This document shows, piece by piece, positions 1-9,453 of a stretch of 64,000 nt of DNA (positions are counted from its first letter, which is position 1; every line of letters starts with the position of its first letter). The translations under genes were made by a program, and so were the position numbers. The DNA lies in contig JAATGJ010000033.1 in NCBI GenBank assembly GCA_015654695.1, positions 19,202 through 83,201 on the forward strand. Direction: 5' to 3'. The stretch is from Chitinophagales bacterium (lineage in GTDB: Bacteria > Bacteroidota > Bacteroidia > Chitinophagales > Chitinophagaceae). The notes beneath the pieces were generated by a model. That model was not told where the DNA came from. It was given only the letters and a program-made list of their open reading frames with translations, and searched no databases.

Positions 1-3000
1 GTTACGAGCCTGTCTTTCCTGTATGCACTGACAATAGCTGTATTACTGGTATATGGTTTATTGTACTACAGGGATTTTGTACGGTCAGCATGGCATCGTA
101 AACGTTTTCCTGTTGTTTTCCTGATCATTACTGCAGCCTGTTTAGGATTTCTATGGATAAACATTCATGCGCCATTGAAGTTGCATACATTCAGCAACCT
201 TGATCATCACTTTATCAGGCATGACGGTTTTAGCGTAAACGGCAGCATAGAGATGGGAAGATCGGATACAGTAAATTTTACCAATAATTCTTTCAGCAGT
301 TTTGTGTTATCAAAAAAGAAGGGTGAAGTAGCGGTAACGTCCGGTTACTCTGAAGAACCCTTTTACCTGAATGACGGAGCTGTGTATAAATTAGCATCGA
401 AGATATATCCGGTTGCCGGTCATTCTTTTTCCTGTAAGGTTGACGCTGTTTCCGTCATTGTTAAAGTGATAGCAGATAATAGTTTTGAATTGTCTTTGAA
501 TGGCCAGGTGTTTAAAACAGAAAAACCCATTAAAAAAGGTATTGCTTCCTGGAATATTTTTAAGGATGAAAACACTTTTATCAATTCTCCCTACTACAAT
601 AATGAAAAGCTCATCAATACACTCAGGCATTTGCTGATCATACGAAATGATGTTTCACGACAGGGAGCGGGAGAATTAAATTATTTTATATCAGGACGCT
701 TATTTCAATTTGTGGACAAGGCCGCCTATGATCAGCAGGCCGTTCACGCAAATGATTTGCGTTTTACCGCAACTATCCCTGATAACAGTGGTATTGCCTG
801 GGGCATTGGTTTTTTAGATAATAATAAAAATCAGTTTCGTCTGAACTATGCAGGCAATGATAGTTTTTCGGTATTCAACCGCTTTCCTGTTTCTTACCCG
901 CTGGCCGAAGAGAAAAGCACTGACTGGTCGCAACATACTGTCAGCAAGTTCCTGCTGTCTGATTCAAAAGACATGCTGAGTATGCCGCCTGTTTTTAAAG
1001 AAGGTTTTTTGTTTTCAGCATTTGAGCAGGATAATACGCTGGACTTTGCGCCGGTATTATTGACCTACCAGAAAGAAGCTGAAAATAAACCACTTCAATT
1101 AAAAGCGCAATGGTTGAATAAATCTTCTTCTTTTATTGATAGCAAGAATGATCAGTTTCTTCTTCCCGCCCGTTCTGCAGGTTTTAGCTGGATATTTTCT
1201 ATTCGTAATACTTTCAACTGGGAATTTGGAAGTGGAGTAATGACACCCGCTATGTGGCAGGGATTTTTATTCGGAAGTTTGATTTTCTTTTTTGTACTGG
1301 TGGTTTTTACTTCCCTAGTAACGCCGGCGGGTAAATTAAGCTGGGTCTGGCAATTGTTATCTTCCGTATCTATCGTATTGCTGACTACCCGTTTGTTTCT
1401 TTACTGGCGCTATAAGAGCTTTCCTCCCTTTGAAGGAATGGATATTCCATCCCAGCAGCAATTGCTAAGCTTCTGGAATTTCGGCATTATCATTTTCGCT
1501 ATTATTATTCTTGCCGTCTTTTTTGGTTTTGGTTTTCTTAAATATGCATGGTCATTCATTCGTAAAAAAGCATCGGGAATAATGAAGACTTCCGGAGGCA
1601 AGCATAATAATGCCGCTTTACCGCTTTATGAAAAGATCAGTACTTATATACAGGGATTGAAGATCGTAAAACGGTATGGTAGTAAACCAGTGTTTTTTGC
1701 CAGTTGGGTTCTTATACTTATTGCCGCAGCCGGTCTTGCTTTTGCCCGGCATTTTGATCCGGGTACATGCAGGCATTTAGCCATCGGACTGATGATCATC
1801 TATTTCCTGTATGTATTTATTGCCTATCGTCATTCACCATTGGTAGTGCCTGCGGAAAAAAGCTGGTGGAGAATCAATACCGGGAAAGGAGCGGATATTA
1901 TTATCAGTAATCCCGTGAAAGTATTGTTGTCAATAAGCCTGCTCGCTATTTTTGTTTTTATTGATATCGGGTTTGCCATTGTATTCCTGAATTTTCTTTT
2001 ATTTAATGAAGCATTTCTTTGCATCAATTATGCCATCGCTGGTTTATCTGCAGGCAGCAGGCGTAATGCCACTTTATTTGGTGTTGCGGGGTTTATTTAT
2101 TTATCAGCTTTCATAGTAAATCTTTTATATGCTCCCTATATTTTCAGGGCATTGCTCAATTTGCCACAATCACTATATGTGGCCGCTTACATTTTCTTTT
2201 CCATTCTCATTGCATATAATATTACAAGGTTTCTTACCGGCTTTACACCAAAAAAGAAGTTGCTGACAGGTTCCGCCATAACTGTTTTGTTTTTTGTTGT
2301 AGCTTTCTTTTTCTTTCCTAAAGAAAAGATCATTGAGAAAGCATCTATGACAAAATACAGGATAGATGTACTGACCATGCCTGTTGATAAAGCTATTGAA
2401 TCAGCTTACGGGGAAGGCAAAACGTATGAGCCGGTAATAAGGGCTGCCCAAAACCAGTGGTTCATTAATACGTTGATTGACGAGGAAAATAATCCGGGTG
2501 TTCAATCAATGGGTTTTCACCTGCTTCCCCACGCACCGCAAAACAAAGGGGCCAAGTACAATGCCCAGGCAACAGATCTTGTCGCCAGTCGTTTCTTTCT
2601 GGCCGAACATGGGAAATGGTCTGTGTTATTGTATGTTCTTTTATTGATACTGCCTACTACCATGCTGGCTTCATTTTATAAATTGTATCCTGACTTTACC
2701 AACAGGACCAATACAGGGTATCCTGTCATTACCGCGGGTTTTTCTATATTGAATTATTTACTTGTAACAGCATTACTGGTGATCCTCGCTGCCACGGGAC
2801 GATATATATTTTTCGGGCAGGATATGCCATTCGGAAGTATTTTAAGCAAGCAATCCATTTTGTTTCCTTCCATTCTGATCGTTATAGCTGTTCTGTTGTT
2901 TAAAAACATTTCACAGGAATATTATGCTAACAGGAAGAAACTGATCCCTGGTGTTATCGTATTTTCATTATTAGGTGTTTTATTGTTTTTTGTAAAACCA

Positions 3001-5256
3001 GTCTTTAACAGGAACAAAGAGTTTAATGTGACAGACCTGGCAAACGGAATGGATAATTTTATCCAGTTGCGGTTACAACCCGTCCTTGATCATTTTGATA
3101 CCAGTGTTGCTACCCGAAAATATTCTATAGCAAAAAAAGACCAGCTATTTACTGATTCCGTTCGCCGGCTGGTCGCTGCTGGTTCATTTGATGATGCGAA
3201 TAAATTTTTTGCAAAGGAAATTGAAAATTATACACGCCTGGATTTTTCCCGTCACCTCGATCAGGGCCGCATGTTATACCTTGACCTGTACTCCGGTAAA
3301 CCGCAGCTGGCCGTCAACGATAATTATTTCCGCATTGAACCGCCGCCTCACCTGCAACAATCATGGACGGGAAATGTGTTCAGCGATTCTACGGCGTATA
3401 ATATTTCCCTTTTGAACAGCAAAGACGGGTCTGTTATAAATAAAAGAGTAACGGGCTTTACCAACGAGCCTGATATCTCATTAACCAGTGACCTTGGTTT
3501 ATCCTTCAGGTCACCGGGATCAACTAATATGTATAAATATTTATACCTGGTCAATAAGGGAAATACAGGCTTAACTTTAAAATATAACAGCCAGGAAAAA
3601 GTATTGGAGCATAATGATAGCCTGAGAATAGCTAACCCATCTCGGATCATGATTGCTGATTTGACTAACATGAACGAAAGGTGGCTTGTAGCAGAACCCG
3701 ATGCGCTTATGAAGAATTATTATGTAAATGGCAGCCGGTTTTATGTTTACCCGATGGCCAGCCGTTTTATCTGGGCAAGAAATTTTGCCGAAAGTATCGC
3801 TTCTGAATATACTTCGGCCAGGCAAACCACGGCTAACGCCTCTGTTTCTTTTGATGTTGAAATGATGGATTCTCTTTCATTAAAGATTCAACGAATGATG
3901 AACAGGGATACTGCGTATAAGAAAGGGGCTGAGTATGGAATCTGTATTGCTGATGGTAATGGCCGGCTGATTGCCATGACTGATTTCATCAAAGGTCTTA
4001 TACGTCCTGATCCTAATGATAAAGCGGGGTTTACTAAAACGATCATGGGTGAAAATGGTTTTATCTCCCAATCATTGCTGAGAAAGCAGATCGGTAATAT
4101 TAATTTGCTCCGGATGAACCCGGGTCCGGGTTCCACATTAAAGCCCATAGTGTTTTCTGCTATCGCCTCACAATTAAATCTTGACTGGGATGCTTTTGCC
4201 GCCGAAGGTTTTTCTGAACCGCAGCAATATTTTGGCGGGCAAAAAGTAGCGGAATATGATTTTGAAAAAAACAATGGACGTATAGGAAGCGTAGCGGATT
4301 ATTTAAAGTATTCGGATAATTATTATCATTCCAATGTATTGTTGCTCGGTTCTTATCCTAAACAGGATTTGAATAAATTGTTAGCAACATCTTTTGTTCA
4401 AACTAATCCCGGTGCTGGTTTGCACTGGCCTTATTTTAGTTACGGGGGCTCACAATACTGGCTGAATGGTTTTGATAACTGGCCGGGCTACGCAAATGGT
4501 AAAGTGAATTTCGGAATGGATAGTTCATTTACTTCTATCGGGCTTTTTAGTAATTATGGCATTTATAATCATACAGCGGATAAAAGCTTTGATATGTTTT
4601 CTTCTTCGTATGATTCATCGCTGTTTCTGAATGCGTATAACCGGTCAGGATTTATTTTGCCCGAGTATGCTTTATTCGATCAGCAGGGTAATACTATTGA
4701 CAAAAGAATTCCTTACGATGTATTCGCCAGTTGCTTCCGTGGGCATGTAAAAGGCAGCAGCCAGGTATTGATACCTCCTACGAAGATGACAGAAGCGTTT
4801 GGAAAAATACTCAGCCAGAACAGGAATTACTCACTTACGCTGAATCCCTATGCTAAAGAAGCGGATCGTATGCCTTTTGCAACAGATAATACTATTGTCT
4901 ATAACAATTATCTTTCGTTGATGCGGGAAGGTGTGTTCACGGGGATGAAGGAAGTTTTATACTCCGGGACTGCTGCGGTATTGGGTGGTTTAATGAAAAA
5001 AGAGCCGGGCTATTATTATTATGCAAAAACCGGAACTACGGGAGATAATGAAGCTAAAACCAAATCCAAGCTGCTGGCATTTATCATATCTGAAAAAGAT
5101 GTAACTGACCCGGGTTTTAATTTCAGGAATAATAAGTTCTATACCATTTATTTCACTATGCAGAACGGACCGGCTAAACAGAATGAAGAATTTCAAAAGG
5201 AGATCATCAGGTATATTGAGCAGTCGCGTTCGTTTAAGCGCTATATGGGCAAATAA
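1..5256 (+). CDS. SEDS-like / penicillin-binding transpeptidase fusion (5' partial)
   Basis: The frame is open from base 1 and encodes a hydrophobic segment before the first possible start (TTG at 61), so the gene begins outside the window; at least 1751 codons are present. A large extracytoplasmic domain (about bases 200-1240) is followed by many membrane segments (about 1250-3000). Inside these, a stretch around 2440-2640 reads like the SEDS (FtsW/RodA) loop ending in TDxxxS..AE.GKW, and one around 2770-2930 like the last SEDS helices. The C-terminal third is a penicillin-binding transpeptidase: SxxK (STLK) at 4132-4143, SDN at 4312-4320 and KTGT at 5026-5037, in normal order. The transpeptidase call is firm; the SEDS call rests on pattern similarity. 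Expected role: peptidoglycan polymerisation and cross-linking at the inner membrane. The closest known arrangement is separate FtsW/FtsI or RodA/PBP2 partners. Confidence 0.8.
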   Translation, partial: VTSLSFLYALTIAVLLVYGLLYYRDFVRSAWHRKRFPVVFLIITAACLGFLWINIHAPLKLHTFSNLDHHFIRHDGFSVNGSIEMGRSDTVNFTNNSFSSFVLSKKKGEVAVTSGYSEEPFYLNDGAVYKLASKIYPVAGHSFSCKVDAVSVIVKVIADNSFELSLNGQVFKTEKPIKKGIASWNIFKDENTFINSPYYNNEKLINTLRHLLIIRNDVSRQGAGELNYFISGRLFQFVDKAAYDQQAVHANDLRFTATIPDNSGIAWGIGFLDNNKNQFRLNYAGNDSFSVFNRFPVSYPLAEEKSTDWSQHTVSKFLLSDSKDMLSMPPVFKEGFLFSAFEQDNTLDFAPVLLTYQKEAENKPLQLKAQWLNKSSSFIDSKNDQFLLPARSAGFSWIFSIRNTFNWEFGSGVMTPAMWQGFLFGSLIFFFVLVVFTSLVTPAGKLSWVWQLLSSVSIVLLTTRLFLYWRYKSFPPFEGMDIPSQQQLLSFWNFGIIIFAIIILAVFFGFGFLKYAWSFIRKKASGIMKTSGGKHNNAALPLYEKISTYIQGLKIVKRYGSKPVFFASWVLILIAAAGLAFARHFDPGTCRHLAIGLMIIYFLYVFIAYRHSPLVVPAEKSWWRINTGKGADIIISNPVKVLLSISLLAIFVFIDIGFAIVFLNFLLFNEAFLCINYAIAGLSAGSRRNATLFGVAGFIYLSAFIVNLLYAPYIFRALLNLPQSLYVAAYIFFSILIAYNITRFLTGFTPKKKLLTGSAITVLFFVVAFFFFPKEKIIEKASMTKYRIDVLTMPVDKAIESAYGEGKTYEPVIRAAQNQWFINTLIDEENNPGVQSMGFHLLPHAPQNKGAKYNAQATDLVASRFFLAEHGKWSVLLYVLLLILPTTMLASFYKLYPDFTNRTNTGYPVITAGFSILNYLLVTALLVILAATGRYIFFGQDMPFGSILSKQSILFPSILIVIAVLLFKNISQEYYANRKKLIPGVIVFSLLGVLLFFVKPVFNRNKEFNVTDLANGMDNFIQLRLQPVLDHFDTSVATRKYSIAKKDQLFTDSVRRLVAAGSFDDANKFFAKEIENYTRLDFSRHLDQGRMLYLDLYSGKPQLAVNDNYFRIEPPPHLQQSWTGNVFSDSTAYNISLLNSKDGSVINKRVTGFTNEPDISLTSDLGLSFRSPGSTNMYKYLYLVNKGNTGLTLKYNSQEKVLEHNDSLRIANPSRIMIADLTNMNERWLVAEPDALMKNYYVNGSRFYVYPMASRFIWARNFAESIASEYTSARQTTANASVSFDVEMMDSLSLKIQRMMNRDTAYKKGAEYGICIADGNGRLIAMTDFIKGLIRPDPNDKAGFTKTIMGENGFISQSLLRKQIGNINLLRMNPGPGSTLKPIVFSAIASQLNLDWDAFAAEGFSEPQQYFGGQKVAEYDFEKNNGRIGSVADYLKYSDNYYHSNVLLLGSYPKQDLNKLLATSFVQTNPGAGLHWPYFSYGGSQYWLNGFDNWPGYANGKVNFGMDSSFTSIGLFSNYGIYNHTADKSFDMFSSSYDSSLFLNAYNRSGFILPEYALFDQQGNTIDKRIPYDVFASCFRGHVKGSSQVLIPPTKMTEAFGKILSQNRNYSLTLNPYAKEADRMPFATDNTIVYNNYLSLMREGVFTGMKEVLYSGTAAVLGGLMKKEPGYYYYAKTGTTGDNEAKTKSKLLAFIISEKDVTDPGFNFRNNKFYTIYFTMQNGPAKQNEEFQKEIIRYIEQSRSFKRYMGK

Positions 5257-5277
5257 AAAGAGCGGCTTACAGGCCGC
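5250..5277 (-). terminator. Rho-independent terminator for the 115-aa gene
   Basis: On the minus strand a GC-rich stem (gcggc at 5262-5266 pairing with gccgc at 5273-5277) is followed by a T-rich run. It sits just past the stop of the minus-strand gene at 5306 and overlaps the end of the transpeptidase gene. Confidence 0.5.
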
Positions 5278-5305
5278 CCCGGGTACACTACCAGCTTTAT
5301 AAAAG

Positions 5306-5653
5306 CTAATAGTTTTCTTCCATCGCACCGAATAAATTAAATAGTTCTTCCGGGTCCTGGATATTTATATGGCCGTCCTTTTTTTTGGAGTGATTATCAT
5401 AGAGACCAGTTCTGGAATTTTGTTCCGGCAAAGCTGCAAAGTATGAAGTAGTCCCTGAGCAAAACTCCGCTTCCATTTCTTCCGGCGTTTTCAGGAAATT
5501 GTTAACCGCATGCTTCATCACAGACACCAGGTCACCCGCTCTTTGCCTTACCCTGAAAATTGTTTCGTCTGCTACTATCGTTGCAGAAAATTTGTTAAGA
5601 CCTGAAAATGAAAATTGTTTTTCTTCCTGAAGGATACTTTCAGTATAGTTCAT
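5306..5653 (-). CDS. Hypothetical protein, 115 aa
   Basis: A small protein with no family I recognise. It has an ATG start, no signal peptide and no membrane segment. The C-terminal half is acidic and polar (a run of His/Ser/Lys, then Asp/Glu-rich). It reads convergently to the large PBP gene and ends 49 bases from it. A terminator-like hairpin immediately downstream on the same strand argues that it is transcribed. No function can be assigned; it may be lineage-specific. Confidence 0.5.
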   Translation of the reverse strand: MNYTESILQEEKQFSFSGLNKFSATIVADETIFRVRQRAGDLVSVMKHAVNNFLKTPEEMEAEFCSGTTSYFAALPEQNSRTGLYDNHSKKKDGHINIQDPEELFNLFGAMEENY

Positions 5654-5853
5654 ATAGCAATAGTGTTATGAGTTTATTATAAGAAATTTCATGCCGGAAA
5701 ATGCCCGCAAATTGCCAGGTACTGATAACCATTCTATTTCAAAACGAAACGTGGAAAAATGATAGTATTCTTCGCCTGTATAAATTATTTGAATAATATC
5801 TGTGTGGAATATATTGCATAACAGAGCATATCACCCCTTTAAATTGTAAAAAA

Positions 5854-5880
5854 AAATCCCCGCAAAAGATGCGGGGATTT
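5854..5880 (-). terminator. Rho-independent terminator after DUF1573 operon
   Basis: Perfect stem aatccccgc / gcggggatt with a 7-base loop and A/T runs on both sides. On the minus strand it gives a strong U-tract, 20 bases past the stop of the second DUF1573 gene. Confidence 0.85.
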
Positions 5881-5899
5881 TTATGTAAAAGTATTTGAA

Positions 5900-6412
5900 T
5901 TAGTTGGCAGGTTTCGGAGCTTCAGCGGCTATTACTTCACCGGTGATCTGAACTACTTTTTCCTGTGTAATGCCCGCAAGCTTAATATGTACATCTTTTG
6001 TAAAAGCTCCTGCATTGGCAGCATTATACTGCACTTTCAATTTAGCGCTGGCACCCGGAGCAATGGGTTCTACAATTTTTTCAGGTGTAGTGCAACCACA
6101 ACTTGCGTAAGAGTTTTCTACAACAACAGGTCTGCTGCTGGTATTTTTAATTTCAAAGGCATACGTAACAGGAGTGCCCTGTTTTATTTTTCCAAAATCA
6201 TATTTAATGGTATTGATCTTTATCACATCATCAGGGGAAGGTTGCCCAACGGTAGTGGCAGTTGTTGCTTGCACCGGAGCTGTTTGAGCGGCAGTGGGTT
6301 TAACCTTGGTTACATTTGCCTTTTGGGTAGCAGGCTGTTTCTTTACATTTAACTGCGCCATAGCGCTAACTGTAATAACAAAAGCGGCTGTGAATAATAC
6401 TATCTTCTTCAT
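5900..6412 (-). CDS. DUF1573 secreted protein
   Basis: A 170-residue exported protein. Residues 1-20 form a signal peptide ending AMAQ. A Thr/Pro/Ala/Gln-rich linker follows (about 20-60). The DUF1573 domain (about 65-160) carries the family hallmarks: D-F-G-x-I near its start, FEIKNT, the SCGCT motif and a P-I-A-P-G turn. DUF1573 domains have an Ig-like (ASH/MSP) fold and are common in Bacteroidota envelopes; no reaction is known. It lies 12 bases downstream of a second DUF1573 gene, so the two form an operon ended by the hairpin at 5854. Confidence 0.9.
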   Translation of the reverse strand: MKKIVLFTAAFVITVSAMAQLNVKKQPATQKANVTKVKPTAAQTAPVQATTATTVGQPSPDDVIKINTIKYDFGKIKQGTPVTYAFEIKNTSSRPVVVENSYASCGCTTPEKIVEPIAPGASAKLKVQYNAANAGAFTKDVHIKLAGITQEKVVQITGEVIAAEAPKPAN

Positions 6413-6424
6413 GATTTTTATTTT

Positions 6425-6868
6425 TTAAAGTGTTTGTTTTTTAAGAAATTGAACAGAAGCATTGGCAGGGGCCGCACCTTCAGGGGCTTTCCATACTGTG
6501 CCTTTGATCTTTAGTTGTTTGGATAGAGTACTGTTATTGTAAGCGATATTAATTACTTTTTCAAAAACGCCTTCCGCTGCAGCATTATATCCTACTTTGA
6601 TCTGGGCTGTCGCACCGGGGGCAATAGGTTCGCGGCTCCATTCAGGAGTAGTGCACCCGCAACTGGCATGTACATCGTCCAGCTTCAAAGCCGTTGTTCC
6701 TGTATTGACGATCTCGAATGTATAATACACAGGTTTTCCCTGTGGGATCTTTGCGAAGTCGTGTTCGGTTTCTTTTAATTTCAGCGCATCCGGTGATTCA
6801 GTGGTGGTTTGTGCGCCGGCAAAAAAGAAGGACGCAAGCAATACGGATAGGAAAAGGCATCTTCTCAT
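6425..6868 (-). CDS. DUF1573 secreted protein (first of tandem pair)
   Basis: Start placed at the ATG at 6868 (147 aa), because it opens a clean signal peptide (MRRC... ending AGAQ). The open frame continues upstream to 7030, but that part overlaps the divergent E1 gene and covers this gene's promoter. The DUF1573 domain has HDFAKI, FEIVNTG, ASCGCT and IAPG motifs like its neighbour. It is probably a tandem duplicate of the gene at 5900. Function unknown, cell envelope. Confidence 0.88.
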   Translation of the reverse strand: MRRCLFLSVLLASFFFAGAQTTTESPDALKLKETEHDFAKIPQGKPVYYTFEIVNTGTTALKLDDVHASCGCTTPEWSREPIAPGATAQIKVGYNAAAEGVFEKVINIAYNNSTLSKQLKIKGTVWKAPEGAAPANASVQFLKKQTL

Positions 6869-6889
6869 AAATGAATGAATTGAAGGATT

Positions 6890-6919
6890 CAAAAGTAGTC
6901 CAAAGATGGCAGATTTCAA
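6890..6919 (-). promoter_or_regulatory. Bacteroidota promoter TTG-N19-TACTTTTG
   Basis: On the minus strand a TTG (6917-6919) is separated by exactly 19 bases from TACTTTTG (6890-6897), matching the Bacteroidota -33/-7 consensus TTG/TAnnTTTG. The box ends 21 bases before the ATG at 6868, which supports that start. Confidence 0.75.
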
Positions 6920-6978
6920 ACATTGGTTGCAGGCCGGGGTGGGGATTTTTTGCAAATATTTAATGTATTGTTTCTCCC

Positions 6979-6986
6979 TATTTTTG
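6979..6986 (+). promoter_or_regulatory. -7 box TATTTTTG for E1 gene
   Basis: Perfect TAnnTTTG match ending only 4 bases before the ATG at 6991. No TTG lies at the usual spacing (nearest suitable one 26 bases away). A transcript from here would start at or very near 6991, so either the mRNA is leaderless or the ATG at 7006 is used. Confidence 0.6.
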
Positions 6987-6990
6987 CTAC

Positions 6991-9375
6991 ATGCAAAATT
7001 CAACGATGCCCGCGGAATCAAAATTGTCATTTGACAAGTTCAGGGAAGAGGTGTTGAATGATTACCGCACTGCCTGTATTAGCCGGGAAGCCAGTCTTTT
7101 AGGCCGTAAGGAAGTATTGACCGGTAAAGCCAAATTTGGCATTTTTGGAGATGGTAAAGAATTGCCGCAGGTAGCCATGGCCAAATTTTTTAAGCCAGGG
7201 GATTTTTACAGCGGATATTACCGCGACCAGACTCTTGCCTTTGCTACAGGTACCGCTACTATCCGGGAATTTTTTGCACAGCTCTATGCTGATCCCGATA
7301 CAACACATGATCCGCACAGCGGCGGACGGCAGATGAACTCACATTTCGCTACTCCATTTGTTGATGAGAATGGAAATTTTTTGGATCTCGTTAACCGCAA
7401 AAATCTTGCTGCGGGTATGGCGCCAACAGCTGCACAAATGCCCAAAGCACTTGGCCTCGCGCTGGCATCAAAAGCGTTTCGGAATGTAAAAGAACTCCAT
7501 CAATTTGACTCATTATCGGACAAAGGCAATGAAGTTTGTTTTTGTACCATTGGTGATGCGTCCACCAGTGAAGGACATTTCTGGGAAACAGTAAATGCAG
7601 CCGCAGTGCAGCAGGTGCCGCTGGCTTTTTTTATATGGGATGACGGCTATGGTATTTCCGTCCCTAAAAAATTCCAGACCACCAAGGGGTCAATATCAGA
7701 AGCATTGAAAGGCTTTCAAAAAAATGGAGATGATACTGGCCTGGATATCTACAGGGTGAAAGCCTGGGACTATGCCGGTATGTGTGAAGTATTTGAAGCA
7801 GGCATTCAAAGGATTCGGGATACACATACCCCGGCGCTTTTTCATGTAGAAGAAGTGACACAACCGCAGGGACATTCTACTTCCGGCAGTCATGAACGTT
7901 ACAAAAAACCTGAGCGGTTAGACTGGGAAAGGGAATGGGATTGTATTAAGAAATTAAAAGAATGGATCATTGAAAATACACTGGCGGAAGAAGAGGAGTT
8001 AGGGGACATCGAAAACGCAGCCAAAGAATTTGTTCGGGAAAGTAAGAATGCTGCCTGGGAAGACTACCTTGTTCCTATCAGGAAGCAAATAGAACGTACA
8101 AAAGAACTTTCACTGGGTATTGCCAGCTCATTGCCGCAGCATGCACCGGCTATTCAAAAATTGGTGACTGAACTGACATCCAACCGAGAGCCTAACAGAA
8201 AAGATATTCTGCAAACATTGCACTATGTATTGCTTCATGCCGGGAAAAATGACGCGGCCTTCTGGGCGAAAGATTATTATAATGACCTGGTTAAAGAAAA
8301 CAGGTCATTGTATAATTCCTGTCTTTATAATGAAGGACCCCAGGCTACATTGAAAGTAAATGAAGTAAAAGTATCTTACGCTAAGGATGCGCTGCTTATA
8401 AACGGTTACGAATTGCTGAATAAATATTTTGATGAATTATTCAGTAAAAATCCGAAAGTGCTGGCCTTTGGTGAAGACCTTGGTTTCATTGGAGATGTGA
8501 ACCAGGGTTTTGCCGGTTTGCAGGCAAAACATGGAGCCAATAGAATTTTTGATACGGGTATCAGGGAGTTAAGCATCATGGGGCAGGGTATAGGCATGGC
8601 ATTGCGCGGCCTTCGCCCTATTGCCGAGATACAATACCTGGATTATTTATTATACGGGTTACAACCTTTAAGTGATGACCTGGCTACCATGCATTTCAGA
8701 ACAGTAGGTAAGCAAAGCGCACCCATGATCGTCCGTACAAGAGGCCACCGTTTAGAAGGTATCTGGCATAGCGGATCACCGATGGGGATGATCATCAACT
8801 CGCTTCGCGGTATGCATATATGTGTACCACGTAATATGACACAGGCGGCAGGTATGTACAATACATTGCTTCGCGGAATGGACCCGGGTTTGGTAATTGA
8901 ATGTTTGAATGGTTACCGCTTGAAAGAAAAACTACCTTCTAACCTGGTTGAGTTTACGGTACCGCTTGGTGTGCCGGAAGTGATCAGGGAAGGAAATGAT
9001 ATTACCATTGTTTCTTATGGCTCCGTTCTTCGTATTATTAATGAAGTAGCAATCACATTGGAAGCAGAAGGCGTCAGTTGTGAAATTATAGATGTACAAA
9101 CATTATTGCCATTTGATATTCATCATAAAATTCTTGACTCTCTCAAAAAGACCAGCCGTATTGTATTTATTGATGAAGATGTTCCCGGGGGCGCAGCAGC
9201 CTATATGTACAATAAAGTAATGGAAGAGCAGGGTGGGTATAAATACCTGGATGTGGCGCCCCGAACCATTACGGGCAAGGCTCATCGCCCCGGTTATGGA
9301 AGCGATGGCGATTATTTCGGCAAACCCAATGCTGAAGAGATCGGGACAGTAATCAGGGAAATGATGGCGGAATAG
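6991..9375 (+). CDS. 2-oxoacid dehydrogenase E1, fused alpha-beta subunits
   Basis: A 794-residue thiamine-diphosphate enzyme with E1-alpha (about 15-380) and E1-beta (about 440-790) in one chain, as in many Bacteroidota. The alpha part has the diphosphate/Mg-binding motif GDAsTSEG followed by DDGYGISVP. The beta part has the GEDLGFIGDV entry, the GIGMALRG helix and the IVSYGS...D.QTLLPFD C-terminal domain. It decarboxylates 2-oxoacids and passes the acyl group to an E2 lipoamide subunit; E2 and E3 are not in the window. The branched-chain (2-oxoisovalerate) type is the usual name for this fusion, but substrate cannot be read from sequence. Start 6991 is next to a -7 box; 7006 is the alternative. 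Confidence 0.92.
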   Translation: MQNSTMPAESKLSFDKFREEVLNDYRTACISREASLLGRKEVLTGKAKFGIFGDGKELPQVAMAKFFKPGDFYSGYYRDQTLAFATGTATIREFFAQLYADPDTTHDPHSGGRQMNSHFATPFVDENGNFLDLVNRKNLAAGMAPTAAQMPKALGLALASKAFRNVKELHQFDSLSDKGNEVCFCTIGDASTSEGHFWETVNAAAVQQVPLAFFIWDDGYGISVPKKFQTTKGSISEALKGFQKNGDDTGLDIYRVKAWDYAGMCEVFEAGIQRIRDTHTPALFHVEEVTQPQGHSTSGSHERYKKPERLDWEREWDCIKKLKEWIIENTLAEEEELGDIENAAKEFVRESKNAAWEDYLVPIRKQIERTKELSLGIASSLPQHAPAIQKLVTELTSNREPNRKDILQTLHYVLLHAGKNDAAFWAKDYYNDLVKENRSLYNSCLYNEGPQATLKVNEVKVSYAKDALLINGYELLNKYFDELFSKNPKVLAFGEDLGFIGDVNQGFAGLQAKHGANRIFDTGIRELSIMGQGIGMALRGLRPIAEIQYLDYLLYGLQPLSDDLATMHFRTVGKQSAPMIVRTRGHRLEGIWHSGSPMGMIINSLRGMHICVPRNMTQAAGMYNTLLRGMDPGLVIECLNGYRLKEKLPSNLVEFTVPLGVPEVIREGNDITIVSYGSVLRIINEVAITLEAEGVSCEIIDVQTLLPFDIHHKILDSLKKTSRIVFIDEDVPGGAAAYMYNKVMEEQGGYKYLDVAPRTITGKAHRPGYGSDGDYFGKPNAEEIGTVIREMMAE

Positions 9376-9453
9376 AATAAAATTCTCCCCGGAAATAGGG
9401 TTTTTGCGGCAAATATTTTAATTTAGGGACACCACCTTAAAACCTACGATTAT

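Noticed and set aside
4990..5328. 112-codon minus-strand frame across the PBP end
   Set aside because: Overlaps the transpeptidase KTGT region and the terminator; no support.
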